From contig JBNKTK010000075.1 in the NCBI GenBank assembly GCA_050298035.1, positions 1-18,927 of the forward strand: 18,927 nucleotides of DNA. Reading direction: 5' to 3'. This DNA comes from Gaoshiqia sp050298035 (GTDB taxonomy: Bacteria; Bacteroidota; Bacteroidia; Bacteroidales; Prolixibacteraceae). Position 1 is the first letter of the stretch, and every line of letters starts with the position of its first letter. The position numbers and the translations under genes were made by a program. This document shows, in pieces, positions 7,553 through 14,180 of this stretch. The notes beneath the pieces are model-generated. The model searched no databases. It was not told the origin of the DNA and saw only the letters and a list, made by a program, of their open reading frames with translations.

Positions 7553-8905
7553 TCAATTAAACAGCAGTGTAAAAACAGTTTCCTTTCCGGGCGTGGACCG
7601 GACTTTTAGACTGCCGCCATGCAGGCGCATGATTTGACGGGAAAGGCTGAGCCCAATGCCCGAACCGTGTTCGCGTGTGGTGAAAAACGGGACAAAAATC
7701 TCATCGATCAGGTCCTGCGGAATGCCGGGGCCGTTGTCTCTCACCGATATTTCAATCTGGCCGTTCCGGTTTTGGAAGGCTGCCAGTTCTATCTCGGCCG
7801 GATCACTTTCTGCCAATGCCTCTTCCGAGTTCTTTACCAGGTTAATCAACACTTGCGAAACCAATTTCTCATCAGCCAGGACTTTTAGTTCCGGGTTCTC
7901 TGTTTTTACTGAGAACCTAATGTGTCCATCGGGCAAGTTGGCTTTGCGGAGCAGGACTATTTTTTCAAGCAAGTCGTTTACCGGAACCGGCGTTTTGTTT
8001 GGTTTTGGTAACCGGGTCAGTTGCCGGTATGATTCAACAAAACTGATCAGCCCTTTTCCTTGTTCGCGGATGATTTCCAATCCCCTGATAGTTGTTTGGA
8101 TCATCTTCTCATTCACTTCTTCGGCAGAAATGGGGACGCCATCTCTTTGATAATAGTTGCTGAGACTTTCCGATAACGATGTTACCGGGGCAATGGAGTT
8201 CATGATCTCGTGGGTCAGCACCCGGATCAGTTTCAACCACGAATCCAGCTCCTTTTCGTCCAGCTCCTGGTTGATGTCCTGCACCGAGAGCAATGTCAGC
8301 CGTTCATTTTGGCTGATAAAACCGCTGGCCTTCACCAACAGGGTCATTGAACCGCGTTTCCCGGTGAAGCTGATCAGCTTTTGGTCGTGTTGCTGGATTT
8401 TTTTCAATGCGTTGACCAGCTTTTCGTCAATCTTTTCCAACTGTTTGAGGTGGGTGAATTGCTCCATCCCGAATAATCTTTTCAGGCTGCTGTTGGCATG
8501 CAACACAAATCCTTTTTCATTATAGGTGAGAATCCCGGTTCCTACATGTTCGATCAATGCCCTGAAATACTGCTCCTGCCGGTGGGTTTCAATTTTTATT
8601 TGTTGAATGTACTGGTTTACCTTGCTCAGGTTCTTGTTTAGTTCGTGGATGATCCTGTCGTTTTTCTTGGAAGGGAAAGCCTGGCTAAAGTCTTCATTTC
8701 TGATTGCTTCAAAAAAGTAGTTGATCCGTTCGTTAACCTGGTTTTGGTAGCGGAGCAGGTTGCTGACCTGAAAAATCAGCAGAATAGCAAAAGTGATGCT
8801 GAAAATGAAGGACACATCTGCAAATACCGACCAGCCCAATCCAAATGCAACAATTGCAATTAGCACTATCCGGCAAAAAATATTGAATAGGAATGAGTAT
8901 TTCAT
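7553..8905 (-). CDS. Sensor histidine kinase, NtrB-like with PAS domain
   Basis: The 450-aa protein has two adjacent membrane segments (about 8-28 and 32-50) with almost no periplasmic loop. A HAMP-like or coiled linker, a PAS-like domain (about 113-210), a phosphoacceptor helix with His232 in LTHEIMNSIAP and a HATPase_c domain follow. The ATPase shows the N box (NLVKNSEEAL, 355-364), G1 DNGPGIP (390-396), the F box FFTT (407-410) and G2 GSGIGLS (414-420). It should phosphorylate the response regulator encoded directly upstream; the regulator stop and the kinase start overlap as TAATG, so translation is probably coupled. With no extracellular domain, the signal is likely sensed in the membrane or cytoplasm. 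The ligand is unknown. Confidence 0.93.
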   Translation of the reverse strand: MKYSFLFNIFCRIVLIAIVAFGLGWSVFADVSFIFSITFAILLIFQVSNLLRYQNQVNERINYFFEAIRNEDFSQAFPSKKNDRIIHELNKNLSKVNQYIQQIKIETHRQEQYFRALIEHVGTGILTYNEKGFVLHANSSLKRLFGMEQFTHLKQLEKIDEKLVNALKKIQQHDQKLISFTGKRGSMTLLVKASGFISQNERLTLLSVQDINQELDEKELDSWLKLIRVLTHEIMNSIAPVTSLSESLSNYYQRDGVPISAEEVNEKMIQTTIRGLEIIREQGKGLISFVESYRQLTRLPKPNKTPVPVNDLLEKIVLLRKANLPDGHIRFSVKTENPELKVLADEKLVSQVLINLVKNSEEALAESDPAEIELAAFQNRNGQIEISVRDNGPGIPQDLIDEIFVPFFTTREHGSGIGLSLSRQIMRLHGGSLKVRSTPGKETVFTLLFN

Positions 8906-10269
8906 TAAAGGCCGAATTTTTTCATTTTGTTGTAAAGTGTTTGCCGGGTAATGCCGAGTTGATCAGCAGCAGCGCTCACGTTGCCCGGGTTTTTGTCCAG
9001 GGCAAGCATGATCAGGCGTTTCTCCATTTCTTCCAGTTTCAGGGTGTCGGCTTCGGTTTTAATCCCGCTAACCGGGCGCAAAAAGAAGTCATCGGCTTTC
9101 AGGACATTGTTTTCACTTAGAATAACTGCTTTTTCGATACTGTGCTCCAGTTCACGGATATTTCCCGGCCAGTTGTATTTCAGCAGTTTTTCCTGTGCCT
9201 GGTTGTTGAGCTTCAGCGATGGTTTATCGTACTTGTAGGTATACTTTTTCAGAAAGAAGTCTGCCAGTACCAGGATGTCGTCTCCCCGGTCGCGCAAAGG
9301 CGGGATTTCAATCTGGATGGTATTGATCCGGTACAGCAAGTCTTCGCGGAACAAGCCTTTTTCAACCAGCTCCGGAAGGTTTTTGTTGGTGGCGCAAATT
9401 AGCCGGATGTCAACCGGGATGGGCTGGTTGGAGCCAATGCGCGTGATTTTGCGGTTTTGCAGGGCCGCCAGCAATTTGGCTTGGAGATGAAAAGAGAGAT
9501 TACCGATCTCGTCTAAAAAAAGTGTGCCTTTGTTGGCCACTTCGAATTTGCCGGCGCGGTTTTCGCGGGCGTCGGTAAAAGCGCCTTTCACATGGCCAAA
9601 CAACTCGCTTTCAAACAACGATTCGCTCACGGCTCCCATATCAACACTCACCATCATCTCGTTGCTGCGGCTCGACAGGCGGTGGATTTCGCGTGCAATC
9701 AATTCCTTGCCGGTTCCGTTCTCCCCGGTTATCAGGATGTTGGTGTCGGTTTTGGCAACTTTTCGCACAATGGATAAAACGTGCATTAGCTCGGACGAAG
9801 AACCGATGATGAATTTTTCGTTTTGGTTGATGACGCTTTTTAGTTCTTTCTCTTTCAATTTCAGGTTTTTCACTTCCTGTCGCGACATGCTGAGCTGGAT
9901 GGCCGATTTGACCGTGGCAAGCATTTTAGCGTTGTCCCACGGTTTTAAAATGAAGTCGGTAGCCCCGGCTTTCAATGCTTTCACGGCCAGTTCCACATCG
10001 CCGTAAGCTGTAATTAACACAACTGATATTTCGGGGTGGTTTTCCTTGATCTGGTTCAGCCAATAAATACCTTCGTTGCCCGTGTTTACCCCTGCTTTAA
10101 AATTCATATCGAGCAGTACCAGGTGATATTGGCTTTTGCGAAGCTCGCTGATTAGCTGGTTTGGATTCGACAAACATTCCACCTTGTCAAACTCGGGCGA
10201 AAGCAGGATTTCGAGTGCACTTAAAACACTCTTGTTGTCGTCAACCACAAGAATATTTCCGTTGGCCAT
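8905..10269 (-). CDS. Sigma-54-dependent response regulator, NtrC family
   Basis: The 454-aa protein has the three domains of NtrC-type activators. The receiver domain (about 4-120) has Asp10/Asp11, phosphoacceptor Asp54, Thr87 and Lys109. The AAA+ domain (about 155-390) has Walker A GENGTGKE (182-189), the sigma-54 contact loop GAFTDA (229-234), Walker B LFLDEIG (250-256) and arginine fingers near 310-330. A Fis-type helix-turn-helix lies at about 428-450. Its partner kinase overlaps it by 1 nt downstream. It diverges from an export operon whose upstream region carries two direct repeats and a -24-like box, so it probably activates that operon with sigma-54. Autoregulation is possible because the repeats sit just upstream of its own promoter. 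Confidence 0.95.
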   Translation of the reverse strand: MANGNILVVDDNKSVLSALEILLSPEFDKVECLSNPNQLISELRKSQYHLVLLDMNFKAGVNTGNEGIYWLNQIKENHPEISVVLITAYGDVELAVKALKAGATDFILKPWDNAKMLATVKSAIQLSMSRQEVKNLKLKEKELKSVINQNEKFIIGSSSELMHVLSIVRKVAKTDTNILITGENGTGKELIAREIHRLSSRSNEMMVSVDMGAVSESLFESELFGHVKGAFTDARENRAGKFEVANKGTLFLDEIGNLSFHLQAKLLAALQNRKITRIGSNQPIPVDIRLICATNKNLPELVEKGLFREDLLYRINTIQIEIPPLRDRGDDILVLADFFLKKYTYKYDKPSLKLNNQAQEKLLKYNWPGNIRELEHSIEKAVILSENNVLKADDFFLRPVSGIKTEADTLKLEEMEKRLIMLALDKNPGNVSAAADQLGITRQTLYNKMKKFGL

Positions 10270-10279
10270 TTTTTTTATT

Positions 10280-10311
10280 CAAAATTAGGTGAAGTGCGCA
10301 TCCAAGTCAAT
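10280..10311 (-). promoter_or_regulatory. Housekeeping promoter for the regulator-kinase operon
   Basis: On the minus strand ATTG (10311-10308) is followed after 20 nt by TAATTTTG (10287-10280), a full match to the TAnnTTTG -7 element with a partial -33 box. It lies 10 nt before the regulator start codon at 10269, so the leader would be very short. Confidence 0.55.
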
Positions 10312-10315
10312 GGTG

Positions 10316-10357
10316 TGTCAATATTTTTTACAGATCGATGTCAATGTTTTTTACAGA
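10316..10357. promoter_or_regulatory. Paired 19-bp direct repeats, candidate activator sites
   Basis: TGTCAATATTTTTTACAGA (10316-10334) and TGTCAATGTTTTTTACAGA (10339-10357) differ at one base and are spaced 23 bp start to start, close to two helical turns. Each contains an imperfect dyad, TGTCAA against TTTACA. They lie 53-94 nt upstream of the sigma-54-like -24 box of the TolC gene, a usual place for NtrC-type enhancer sites, and only 5 nt upstream of the regulator's own -33 box. Binding by the adjacent regulator is inference. Confidence 0.6.
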
Positions 10358-10408
10358 ACTCAATCTGTGTGTAATCTTAAATTGCAGATATATAGTATTT
10401 TAGAATTT

Positions 10409-10424
10409 TGGCACCGAAATGGAA
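10409..10424 (+). promoter_or_regulatory. Sigma-54-like promoter before the TolC gene
   Basis: TGGCAC (10409-10414) matches the -24 half of the sigma-54 consensus perfectly. At the correct 10-nt spacing after the GG the -12 half reads TGGAA instead of TTGCA, so the GC dinucleotide is imperfect. The predicted start would be near 10434, just before the ATG at 10452. An overlapping weak housekeeping -7 (GAATTTTG, 10403-10410) is an alternative. Confidence 0.45.
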
Positions 10425-10451
10425 GAAACTAATGCGAGAAACCAAAAAATC

Positions 10452-11792
10452 ATGACAATCATTAAAAACATAGTTGTAACGATTCTTCTTTTTACCAGTG
10501 CTGGAATACTTCAGGCACAGGAAAGTTGGACTCTGAAACAGTGCATTGATTATGCACTTCGAAACAATTTGGACCATCGGGTTTACGAACTTAGCGAGCA
10601 AACGGCGAAGGTTGATGTAACACAGTCTAAAATGAACTTGTTGCCCTCAATTTCGGCATCGTCCTCTGCCGGGATCAGTTATGGCCGCTCAATTGACCCG
10701 AATACCAATGATGTTATCAATACCGAATCTTTCAACAACAGCAGCAGCTTGAAATCGAGTATTGCTTTGTTCCATGGCTTTATGCAGATGAACCAGATGG
10801 CCTACTCAAAATTTCGCTTACAGGCTGCGCAGTGGCAAAAAATCAATTATCAGGATGATTTGGCTTTTGCTGTTTTGATGGCCTATTACGATGTGATTTA
10901 TTATGAGGGTATTGTCGGTATTGCAAAAGAGCAACTGGAGTTGTCGGAATATAACCTGAAGAAAACAGAAACACAGATAGAAACAGGCTTGAAAGCCAAA
11001 ACCGACCTGGTAGAAATGCAGGCCATTTACGAAAAGGAAAAGCTTAGCCTCATCCAGTCAGAAAACAATTTGAAAAAAGCAAAATTGATACTTGCTCAGC
11101 AGATGCATTTATCATCTGGAATTTTAGTTAATGTAGTTAGTAATGAAGGAGAGCCGGTTGCTGCCCCGGGTTTTGGGGGGGCTTCTGACTCTCTTTTTGC
11201 ATCGTTTGTTCAAATTTCACCTTATGTAAAAATGGCAGAAGCAAACCTTGATGCTACCGCAAAAAATGTCGCTATAGTGCGTGGACAATATTTTCCGTCG
11301 ATTAATTTATCAGCTTCGGTAAGTACTGGGTATTATGATACTTACCGTGATCAGGATGGGGAAATTGTTTCCTTTTTCAATCAGGCTGACGATAACATGA
11401 GCAAATCTGTCGAGGCTTCAATTTCGATTCCGATTTTTGCGCGAAACCAGGTGCGGAGCGAAGTTCGTAAGGCCAAATTGTACCGGGAACAAGCCCGTAC
11501 CGAAGTTGAAAAATACAAACAAACCGTATATTATGAACTGGTGAATAATACCCGCGAATTGCAGGCCTCATTTGCCGAGTTTGTTCAAACAAAAAAGCAA
11601 GCTGAAGCAAACCAGCTAGCCTATCAGGCTGCCCAGCGGAAATATGATGAGGGCTTGATTGATGTGATTGAATTGCTGGCGGTAAAAAGCCGGCTTAGCG
11701 AAGCCCGGGGACAATTGCTGAGTTCGAAATTGCAGTGGGAGATAAGAAATAAAACGCTTGACTTTTACAAAGGTGTGCGGTTTTGGGAGTAA
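10452..11792 (+). CDS. TolC-family outer membrane efflux protein
   Basis: The 446-aa protein starts with a signal peptide (about 1-22, ending GILQAQ). Two similar halves of long helices and short strands follow, the layout of outer membrane factor proteins such as TolC. The family's amino-terminal pattern WTLKQCIDYALRNN is at 26-39, and the carboxy-terminal half carries AQRKYDEGLIDVIELLAVKS-like text typical of the second repeat. It should form a trimeric outer membrane channel for the adaptor and ABC genes that follow. An ATG 33 nt upstream is in frame, but it would put charged residues before the signal peptide and overlaps the -24/-12 region. As first gene of the operon, it is the one expected to answer to the divergent sigma-54 activator. 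Confidence 0.9.
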   Translation: MTIIKNIVVTILLFTSAGILQAQESWTLKQCIDYALRNNLDHRVYELSEQTAKVDVTQSKMNLLPSISASSSAGISYGRSIDPNTNDVINTESFNNSSSLKSSIALFHGFMQMNQMAYSKFRLQAAQWQKINYQDDLAFAVLMAYYDVIYYEGIVGIAKEQLELSEYNLKKTETQIETGLKAKTDLVEMQAIYEKEKLSLIQSENNLKKAKLILAQQMHLSSGILVNVVSNEGEPVAAPGFGGASDSLFASFVQISPYVKMAEANLDATAKNVAIVRGQYFPSINLSASVSTGYYDTYRDQDGEIVSFFNQADDNMSKSVEASISIPIFARNQVRSEVRKAKLYREQARTEVEKYKQTVYYELVNNTRELQASFAEFVQTKKQAEANQLAYQAAQRKYDEGLIDVIELLAVKSRLSEARGQLLSSKLQWEIRNKTLDFYKGVRFWE

Positions 11793-11849
11793 CCGTAACT
11801 AAAATGTCTATGTTACCTATTAAACCGATATATTATAACTAATTAGACT

Positions 11850-11880
11850 GATTCATCCCGGATTTGTCCCGGGATGAATC
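11850..11880. other. Perfect 12-bp hairpin between TolC and adaptor genes
   Basis: GATTCATCCCGG (11850-11861) and its exact reverse complement (11869-11880) enclose a 7-nt loop. No T run follows, so it is not a typical intrinsic terminator. It could set relative mRNA levels within the operon or be a small dispersed palindrome. The rest of the 121-nt gap shows no other feature. Confidence 0.7.
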
Positions 11881-11913
11881 CCCCAAAGATTTGAAACTTA
11901 AAAACTACGAGAT

Positions 11914-13170
11914 ATGTCAATGGACAAAGTTATAGAAAAGAAAAAGGGGCTTAAAAAGAAGCACTTTTATATGGCCGGAGGCGCTGTTTTATTCCTGTTG
12001 ATTATTTATCAGGTGGTGTTTACCAGTCATCAGTCGGTCTTTAGGGCCGAGAAGGATAAACTTACAATCAGTTCGGTGGAGGATGGCCAGTTTAACGACT
12101 ACATCACCATTATTGGTCAGGTGGAGCCCATCACCACCATTTACCTGGATGCCGAAGAAGGGGGAAAAGTTGAAGAGATTTACATTGAAGAAGGGGAAAT
12201 GGTCAAAAAAGGGGACGTTATTTTGAAGTTGAGAAATACCGACTTAAATACCACGATAATGAATAGTGAATCTCAGCTGGCCTACCATGCCAACGAGTTG
12301 AGAAATACACAAATCCAAATTGAACAACAACAAATTCAGAATAAGCGGCAAAAATTTGAAGTTGATTTGAAAGTTGTTCAGGCAGAGCGGAAATGCAAGC
12401 AGTATGAACGGCTATTCAAGGAGGAACTCATCGCCAGGGAAGATTATCTTCAGGCAAAAGAAGATTATGAGCTGTCTTTAAAAGAAAAGGAACTGACCTA
12501 TCAGAAAATGATGCAGGATTCCATTTTCAGGGCGAATCAGCAAAAAAGCATGAACGAAAGCCTGGATAATAACAAGCTAAGTTTGCAAATGGCCAAAGAG
12601 CGCCTGGAAAACCTGAATGTAAAAGCGCCTGCCGATGGGCAACTTGGTTTGTTGGATGCTGAAATCGGTCAATCTATTTCGCACGGACAGCGATTGGGGC
12701 TGGTCCACATTCTGACCGATTTTAAAATCAATGCCAGAATTGATGAGCATTACATTGACCGTGTCCGTCGTGAGTTGGTGGCAACACTCGATCGGAATGG
12801 TGTTGCATATCAGCTCAGTGTAAAAAAAGTATATCCGGAAGTCCGCGACGGGCAATTTGAAATTGATTTGGTTTTTGAAGGAGAGAACCCCGGAAACATT
12901 CGTACGGGGCAAACCTATCATATTAAACTAGAGCTGGGACAATCGGAAAAAGCCGTGTTGCTTGCACGGGGCGGGTTTTTTCAGAGCACAGGCGGACAGT
13001 GGGTGTACGTGTTGAACGAAAATGGTACAGAAGCCGTTAAACGACAAATCCGTATTGGAAAGCAAAACCCGCAGTACTACGAAGTATTGGAAGGACTCCA
13101 GCCTGGTGAAAAAGTGATAACTTCAAGCTATGAGTTGTTTGGTGATAATGACCGTATTGCGTTTAAATAA
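11914..13170 (+). CDS. Periplasmic adaptor (HlyD/MacA-type membrane fusion protein)
   Basis: The 418-aa protein has a basic amino terminus, one membrane anchor (about 18-36) and a first lipoyl/barrel-sandwich half near 78-112 (EEGGKVEEIYIEEGEMVKKG). A long coiled-coil hairpin follows (about 113-233), then the second lipoyl half (KAPADGQLGLLDAEIGQ, 237-253), a beta-barrel and a membrane-proximal domain ending GEKVITSSYELFGDNDRI. This is the standard order for adaptors that join an inner membrane transporter to a TolC channel. It is anchored by a transmembrane segment and not by lipidation. It lies between a TolC gene and an ABC ATPase gene, which points to a MacAB-like tripartite machine. Confidence 0.9.
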   Translation: MSMDKVIEKKKGLKKKHFYMAGGAVLFLLIIYQVVFTSHQSVFRAEKDKLTISSVEDGQFNDYITIIGQVEPITTIYLDAEEGGKVEEIYIEEGEMVKKGDVILKLRNTDLNTTIMNSESQLAYHANELRNTQIQIEQQQIQNKRQKFEVDLKVVQAERKCKQYERLFKEELIAREDYLQAKEDYELSLKEKELTYQKMMQDSIFRANQQKSMNESLDNNKLSLQMAKERLENLNVKAPADGQLGLLDAEIGQSISHGQRLGLVHILTDFKINARIDEHYIDRVRRELVATLDRNGVAYQLSVKKVYPEVRDGQFEIDLVFEGENPGNIRTGQTYHIKLELGQSEKAVLLARGGFFQSTGGQWVYVLNENGTEAVKRQIRIGKQNPQYYEVLEGLQPGEKVITSSYELFGDNDRIAFK

Positions 13171-13205
13171 TGAGAGAAATATAATGATAAAATAAATGAA
13201 CCCGA

Positions 13206-13251
13206 AATGACGGAGAGGCGCAAGGAAATTTCATAGCGCTTTTGTGTCATT
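13206..13251. other. Imperfect inverted repeat between adaptor and ATPase genes
   Basis: AATGAC (13206-13211) pairs with GTCATT (13246-13251), and GCGC (13218-13221) pairs with GCGC (13236-13239). The 6-nt stretches between them pair partly, through A-T and G-U pairs. No T run follows. It may be an mRNA structure inside the operon, and its role is unknown. Confidence 0.4.
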
Positions 13252-13272
13252 GAGGTGAAAATATCTGGAAAA

Positions 13273-13971
13273 ATGATAAAAACAGTTAAACTACAGAAAG
13301 TATTCCGCACGGAAGAGATTGAAACCAGTGCGTTGAACCAAGTAAATCTGCACGTACAGAAAGGCGAATTCCTGGCCATTATGGGGCCTTCGGGTTGCGG
13401 CAAATCAACCTTGCTTAATATTATTGGCCTGCTTGATAACCCATCGGGAGGAGAGTATTATTTTGACGGGAAAGAAGTTGGACAATTGAAGGAGAGTAAC
13501 CGTACCCAGCTTCGAAAAGGCAACATTGGCTTCGTATTTCAGAGCTTCAACCTGATTGATGAGCTGAACGTGTACGAGAATGTGGAGTTGCCGCTCATCT
13601 ACCTGAAACTGAAAGCCAGCGAGCGAAAGCAAATGGTAGAGACGGTGCTCGAACGGATGAAAATCAGCCATCGGCGCAAGCACTTTCCACAGCAATTGTC
13701 AGGGGGACAGCAGCAACGTGTGGCTATTGCCCGCGCGGTAGTTGCCAATCCCAAACTGATTTTGGCGGATGAGCCGACCGGTAACCTCGACTCGAAAAAC
13801 GGGCTTGAGGTGATGAACCTGCTCACCGAACTGAACCGTGAGGGAACCACCATTGTAATGGTAACCCACTCACTGCACGACTCCGAATTTGCTCACCGTG
13901 TAGTTAACCTGTTCGATGGTCAAATCATTACCGAAGAAGTGAAGAAGCAGTTGGGTGAGGTGTTGCTGTAA
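13273..13971 (+). CDS. ABC transporter ATP-binding protein, LolD/MacB type
   Basis: The 232-aa protein is a complete nucleotide-binding domain. Walker A GPSGCGKST is at 38-46, the Q-loop Gln90 in FVFQSFNL, the signature LSGGQQQR at 142-149, Walker B LILADEP at 162-168 with catalytic Glu167, the D-loop NLDS at 171-174, and the switch His199 in VTHS. The sequence type (LLNIIGLLDNPSGG, DELNVYENVELPL) is that of the LolD/MacB/FtsE group, which powers mechanotransmission through FtsX-like permeases rather than classical import. The ATG at 13273 is chosen over a GTG 18 nt upstream. It probably pairs with the permeases encoded downstream. Confidence 0.94.
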   Translation: MIKTVKLQKVFRTEEIETSALNQVNLHVQKGEFLAIMGPSGCGKSTLLNIIGLLDNPSGGEYYFDGKEVGQLKESNRTQLRKGNIGFVFQSFNLIDELNVYENVELPLIYLKLKASERKQMVETVLERMKISHRRKHFPQQLSGGQQQRVAIARAVVANPKLILADEPTGNLDSKNGLEVMNLLTELNREGTTIVMVTHSLHDSEFAHRVVNLFDGQIITEEVKKQLGEVLL

Positions 13972-13984
13972 AAAATGTCTGAAC

Positions 13985-14107
13985 CATGATTCAGGGGATT
14001 AGAGGATTGTCATGATTGCATAATGGCTGCAAGTCGTGAGCTTCAAGCCTCAAGAAAAATCAAGGTTTATCCTTCAATTAAGCGAATCAAGGTTAAAACA
14101 ATTAAGC
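13985..14107. repeat. Short direct repeats in the gap before the permease remnant
   Basis: The 133 nt after the ATPase gene code for nothing recognisable. They hold several short direct repeats: ATGATT twice (near 13986 and 14013), AATCAAGGTT at 14058-14067 and 14085-14094, and CAATTAAGC at 14075-14083 and 14099-14107. The last copy runs into the first codon of the permease remnant. Such repeats may mark a deletion scar or a decayed insertion; no insertion sequence ends are seen. Confidence 0.5.
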
Positions 14108-14155
14108 TGGTGGGCGGCGACCAGGAACCCGGTAGAGGCGTTGCGGCATGAGTAA
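14105..14155 (+). pseudogene. C-terminal remnant of a lost FtsX-type permease
   Basis: Sixteen codons and a stop translate as SWWAATRNPVEALRHE, almost the same as the carboxy terminus of the next permease (SWRAATRNPVEALRYE). At DNA level the first 27 nt match the end of the window's second permease (18901-18927) at all but one base, closer than to the first permease. No permease-like sequence is found upstream of 14104. The stop codon is kept, so this is the tail of a permease gene whose body has been deleted. Confidence 0.85.
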
Positions 14156-14180
14156 TTAATATCATTAAAATGATGGAATT

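Noticed and set aside
7543..7565. Bidirectional terminator between the converging aguB and kinase genes
   Set aside because: Only a 5-bp stem (CTGTT/AACAG) without a convincing T run is present.
9524..10006. Plus-strand 160-codon open frame opposite the response regulator
   Set aside because: It is antisense to a regulator with every expected motif, and its composition mirrors that gene.
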